From Natronosalvus halobius (GTDB lineage: Archaea; Halobacteriota; Halobacteria; Halobacteriales; Natrialbaceae), in contig NZ_CP099998.1 in the NCBI RefSeq assembly GCF_024138145.1, positions 229,862 to 293,861 of the forward strand: a stretch of 64,000 bases of DNA, written 5' to 3'. Under the pieces are notes generated by a model, which was given only the letters and a program-made list of their open reading frames with translations, ran no database searches and was not told the DNA's origin. The stretch's first letter is position 1. The number at the start of each line of letters is the position of its first letter. Below are positions 62,289 through 64,000 of the stretch, one piece after another. Made by a program: the position numbers and the translations under genes.

Positions 62289-63593
62289 ATGAGTCAGCCA
62301 GGGACCGACCAGGATGGCGAAATCGAAGTAGGGCGGACACCCTCATTCGATGGTGTCCGATGGACGTCGTGCTCACTCGAGGACTTCACCAACCTATACT
62401 GGGGTCAAATCGCTCCGTGTCTCGAGGCGGAGGGTATCGATTCGAAGACCGAGAAACCGTCCTACCAATGGTTTCGGGATCACGACGCACGAGCGTTCCT
62501 CGCAGCTCTCCGGCGTCACCACGATCGCTCCTTCGGGGAGTTCTGGAACGAGGACCTCGGGCTTGGCGACAGTGATGAGGGATACTCCTGGGCAACCGCA
62601 GATGACGCAACAATCGACGCTCTCGAACAGTTTCTCGACCGTCGAATGTCTCGGTATAGTCTGGCGATGTCATCTGTCGACGCGCTCCGAACGCGTCTGA
62701 ACCTCTACGTACGTGCCTACAGGACCGCGAACGGCACAGACGACCTCCTCACACCGATTCAACGGGGTCGAGAGACGCCAGCCTACGAAGCCGTTGACGC
62801 GTGTTATGCAGCATTCGACTGGTTAAACGAGGGAGCAGAACACGAATACAGCGGCCAGACCCTCCAACGTGTGCGACGCGTCGTGGATGCCTGGTATCAG
62901 CATCTCGTTGGGCGGCGCATCGCCTCGATAAATCCTGCGAGCGGTCTCTACGACGAATTCAAATGGGAAGTTGAGGAATCCTCGACTCCAGCTCTTTCAG
63001 CAAACCATATTCGGAAACTGACGCAGGTGGCAACGTCGACGCGAGAACAGCTGTTACTAGTGGCATTAGCGGGTTGGGGACTTCGAGCAAGCGAGGTCGC
63101 CGCACTTCATATCTCGCAGTTCCATCGTAATGTCCCTGCAGACGACGTCCCCTTCATCGCCTTCGAGAACCGCAAGAATGGACCTGGTGAAGTGTCTCTC
63201 CTCTTCGGAATGGACATGCTCGACTCTCGAATCGATGAGTTAGCAGGCGATGAGACGTGGACAGGGTACCTGTTTCCATCTTCACAGGGGAAAACACCAC
63301 ACGTGACGCGAGATACGATCCGGAACTGGTTCCAAACTCTTGCATCGAAGGCAGGTCTCCCCGACCGAATTGAAGGAGAGCGACCGAGTCCGCAGCTCTG
63401 TCGTCGTTTTTGGTACGATACCTATACAACCGTCCTCGAGGGCGTTCTCGAGGGTGTCGACGAGATTGCCTCAGAGCAAGGAAGTAGCGATCCCCGTGTG
63501 GTTATGCAGAACTATCTTTCCGATTCGCGATCTCGTCGAGTACGCAGAGAGTTCATGCAGGAACAGTTGAATGCAGCCTTTAAAGGGAAATAA
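62289..63593 (+). CDS. Tyrosine recombinase/integrase
   Basis: A 434-residue site-specific recombinase. The catalytic half has GWGLRASEVAAL (Arg266), ENRKNGPG (Lys296), PSPQLCRRFWYDT (Arg372, with Gln369 where HxxR enzymes have His) and VMQNYLSDSRSRR (nucleophile Tyr409). The N-terminal 230 residues form the variable DNA-binding part. It is close to the right end of the catabolic island and next to AT-rich repeats. ATG 62289 is preferred; a TTG at 62214 is in the same frame. Its attachment site was not identified. Confidence 0.85.
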   Translation: MSQPGTDQDGEIEVGRTPSFDGVRWTSCSLEDFTNLYWGQIAPCLEAEGIDSKTEKPSYQWFRDHDARAFLAALRRHHDRSFGEFWNEDLGLGDSDEGYSWATADDATIDALEQFLDRRMSRYSLAMSSVDALRTRLNLYVRAYRTANGTDDLLTPIQRGRETPAYEAVDACYAAFDWLNEGAEHEYSGQTLQRVRRVVDAWYQHLVGRRIASINPASGLYDEFKWEVEESSTPALSANHIRKLTQVATSTREQLLLVALAGWGLRASEVAALHISQFHRNVPADDVPFIAFENRKNGPGEVSLLFGMDMLDSRIDELAGDETWTGYLFPSSQGKTPHVTRDTIRNWFQTLASKAGLPDRIEGERPSPQLCRRFWYDTYTTVLEGVLEGVDEIASEQGSSDPRVVMQNYLSDSRSRRVRREFMQEQLNAAFKGK

Positions 63594-63840
63594 TCGCTTT
63601 CGGAGTTCCCGCCAGATAGCGTCGTTAATAGCGTTTTGAGTCAATGAATTAAAGAATTTGTGAGTCAGTGAGTTAGTGATTCCTCGAATGCATGAATACA
63701 GGAAAACAGAGAGATGGATAGAGGATCCTCAGAAGAGGTGGAATGCACAGCAAACCCCTACTAGCCTGCTAATCTATGAGCTCATCCATCAGTGAGTCAA
63801 TGATTCCATGAGGTCTTGATTAGCAGAATCATAGATTGTT

Positions 63841-63891
63841 TGATTCCAAGAACTCAATAGGCTTGTGCTGAATTCGCTGAGTCCATGAATC
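63841..63891. repeat. 51-bp direct repeat, copy 1
   Basis: TGATTCCAAGAACTCAATAG to GAGTCCATGAATC; 45 of 51 bases match the copy at 63950-64000. All six differences are transitions. Confidence 0.75.
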
Positions 63892-63949
63892 CATGAATCA
63901 ATGATTCAGGAAGTTTTTGACATTTTGAAGGTTTGAGTCACAGAGTATT

Positions 63950-64000
63950 TGATTCCAAGAATTCGACAGGCTTATGCTGAATTCGTTGAGTCTATGAATC
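63950..64000. repeat. 51-bp direct repeat, copy 2 (reaches the window edge)
   Basis: Begins TGATTCCAAGAATTCGACAG and ends TCTATGAATC at the last base of the window, 109 bases after copy 1. The unit may continue beyond the edge. Confidence 0.75.

Larger units (their letters stand above)
63594..64000. repeat. AT-rich iteron-like repeat field, runs off the window
   Basis: About 400 bases with many short related words: GAGTCAATGA, GTGAGTCAGTGAGT, TGATTCCATGAG, CCATGAATCCATGAATCAATGATTC. The spacing is irregular and there is no coding frame. Such fields in haloarchaeal replicons precede partition or replication genes; what follows here is outside the window. Confidence 0.6.

Noticed and set aside
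63634..64000. CRISPR array
   Set aside because: The repeats are short, imperfect and irregularly spaced, with no constant repeat/spacer rhythm and no cas gene nearby.
1..64000. tRNA or rRNA genes
   Set aside because: I looked for cloverleaf elements and conserved rRNA stretches while reading and saw none; a dedicated covariance search was not possible.

Overview
The window is from a haloarchaeon (class Halobacteria). The evidence is the strongly acidic proteins, the G+C-rich coding DNA, AT-rich TATA boxes 25-30 nt ahead of start codons (leaderless transcripts), and typical haloarchaeal families: HalOD1 and DUF7344-type proteins, a bacterio-opsin-activator-type HTH, F420-type luciferase-like reductases, Tat lipoproteins and ISH-type IS5, IS6 and IS605 remnants.

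Layout. 1-11.4 kb is an accessory patchwork: a transposase cut by the left edge, small regulators, two regulator/membrane-protein neighbourhoods, a Tat lipoprotein, an alcohol-dehydrogenase-like enzyme, frameshifted genes, and four copies of a ~70-bp imperfect inverted repeat. 11.4-16.5 kb is a minus-strand block with an S-adenosylhomocysteine-hydrolase-family enzyme and a complete ECF vitamin-type importer (S component, fused double ATPase, EcfT). 16.5-19.9 kb is a decayed mobile-element zone: an orphan IS200/IS605 end, a DUF429 gene without its N-terminus, two wrecked IS6-type transposases and 1.2 kb of gene-poor DNA.

19.9-60.8 kb is a nearly continuous catabolic island of about 34 genes. 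It holds a CoA-transferase, two acyl-CoA synthetases, two acyl-CoA dehydrogenases, a MaoC hydratase, a CaiB-type CoA-transferase, three beta-hydroxyacid dehydrogenases, a MmgE/PrpD protein, a DapA-type lyase/aldolase, two metallo-beta-lactamase-fold hydrolases, an SCP2-like protein, an M29/NicX-like metalloprotein, two luciferase-like flavin/F420 oxidoreductases, a cyclase, a carboxymuconolactone-decarboxylase-like protein and an atypical adenine-deaminase-like amidohydrolase. Uptake is by a complete Liv-type ABC transporter (livHMGFK) and an MFS permease. Its most distinctive feature is three paralogous pairs of a thiolase-fold protein that lacks the usual nucleophile cysteine, each with a DUF35 zinc-ribbon/OB partner. 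This is the arrangement known from Ltp2-ChsH2-type retro-aldolases. An IclR regulator at the right edge, with a palindrome at its own start, is the likely local regulator. I infer that the island takes up an unidentified organic acid, activates it as a CoA thioester and shortens it by beta-oxidation-like and retro-aldol steps. The substrate cannot be read from the sequence.

60.8-64 kb is the right flank: gene-poor DNA with a 20-bp inverted repeat, a relic related to the transposase at the left edge, a tyrosine recombinase, and an AT-rich iteron-like repeat field running off the window. Together with the relic zone on the left, this fits an island assembled by horizontal transfer. A leftover C-terminal piece of an aldehyde:ferredoxin oxidoreductase inside the island shows past rearrangement. 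I found no tRNA, rRNA or CRISPR array.
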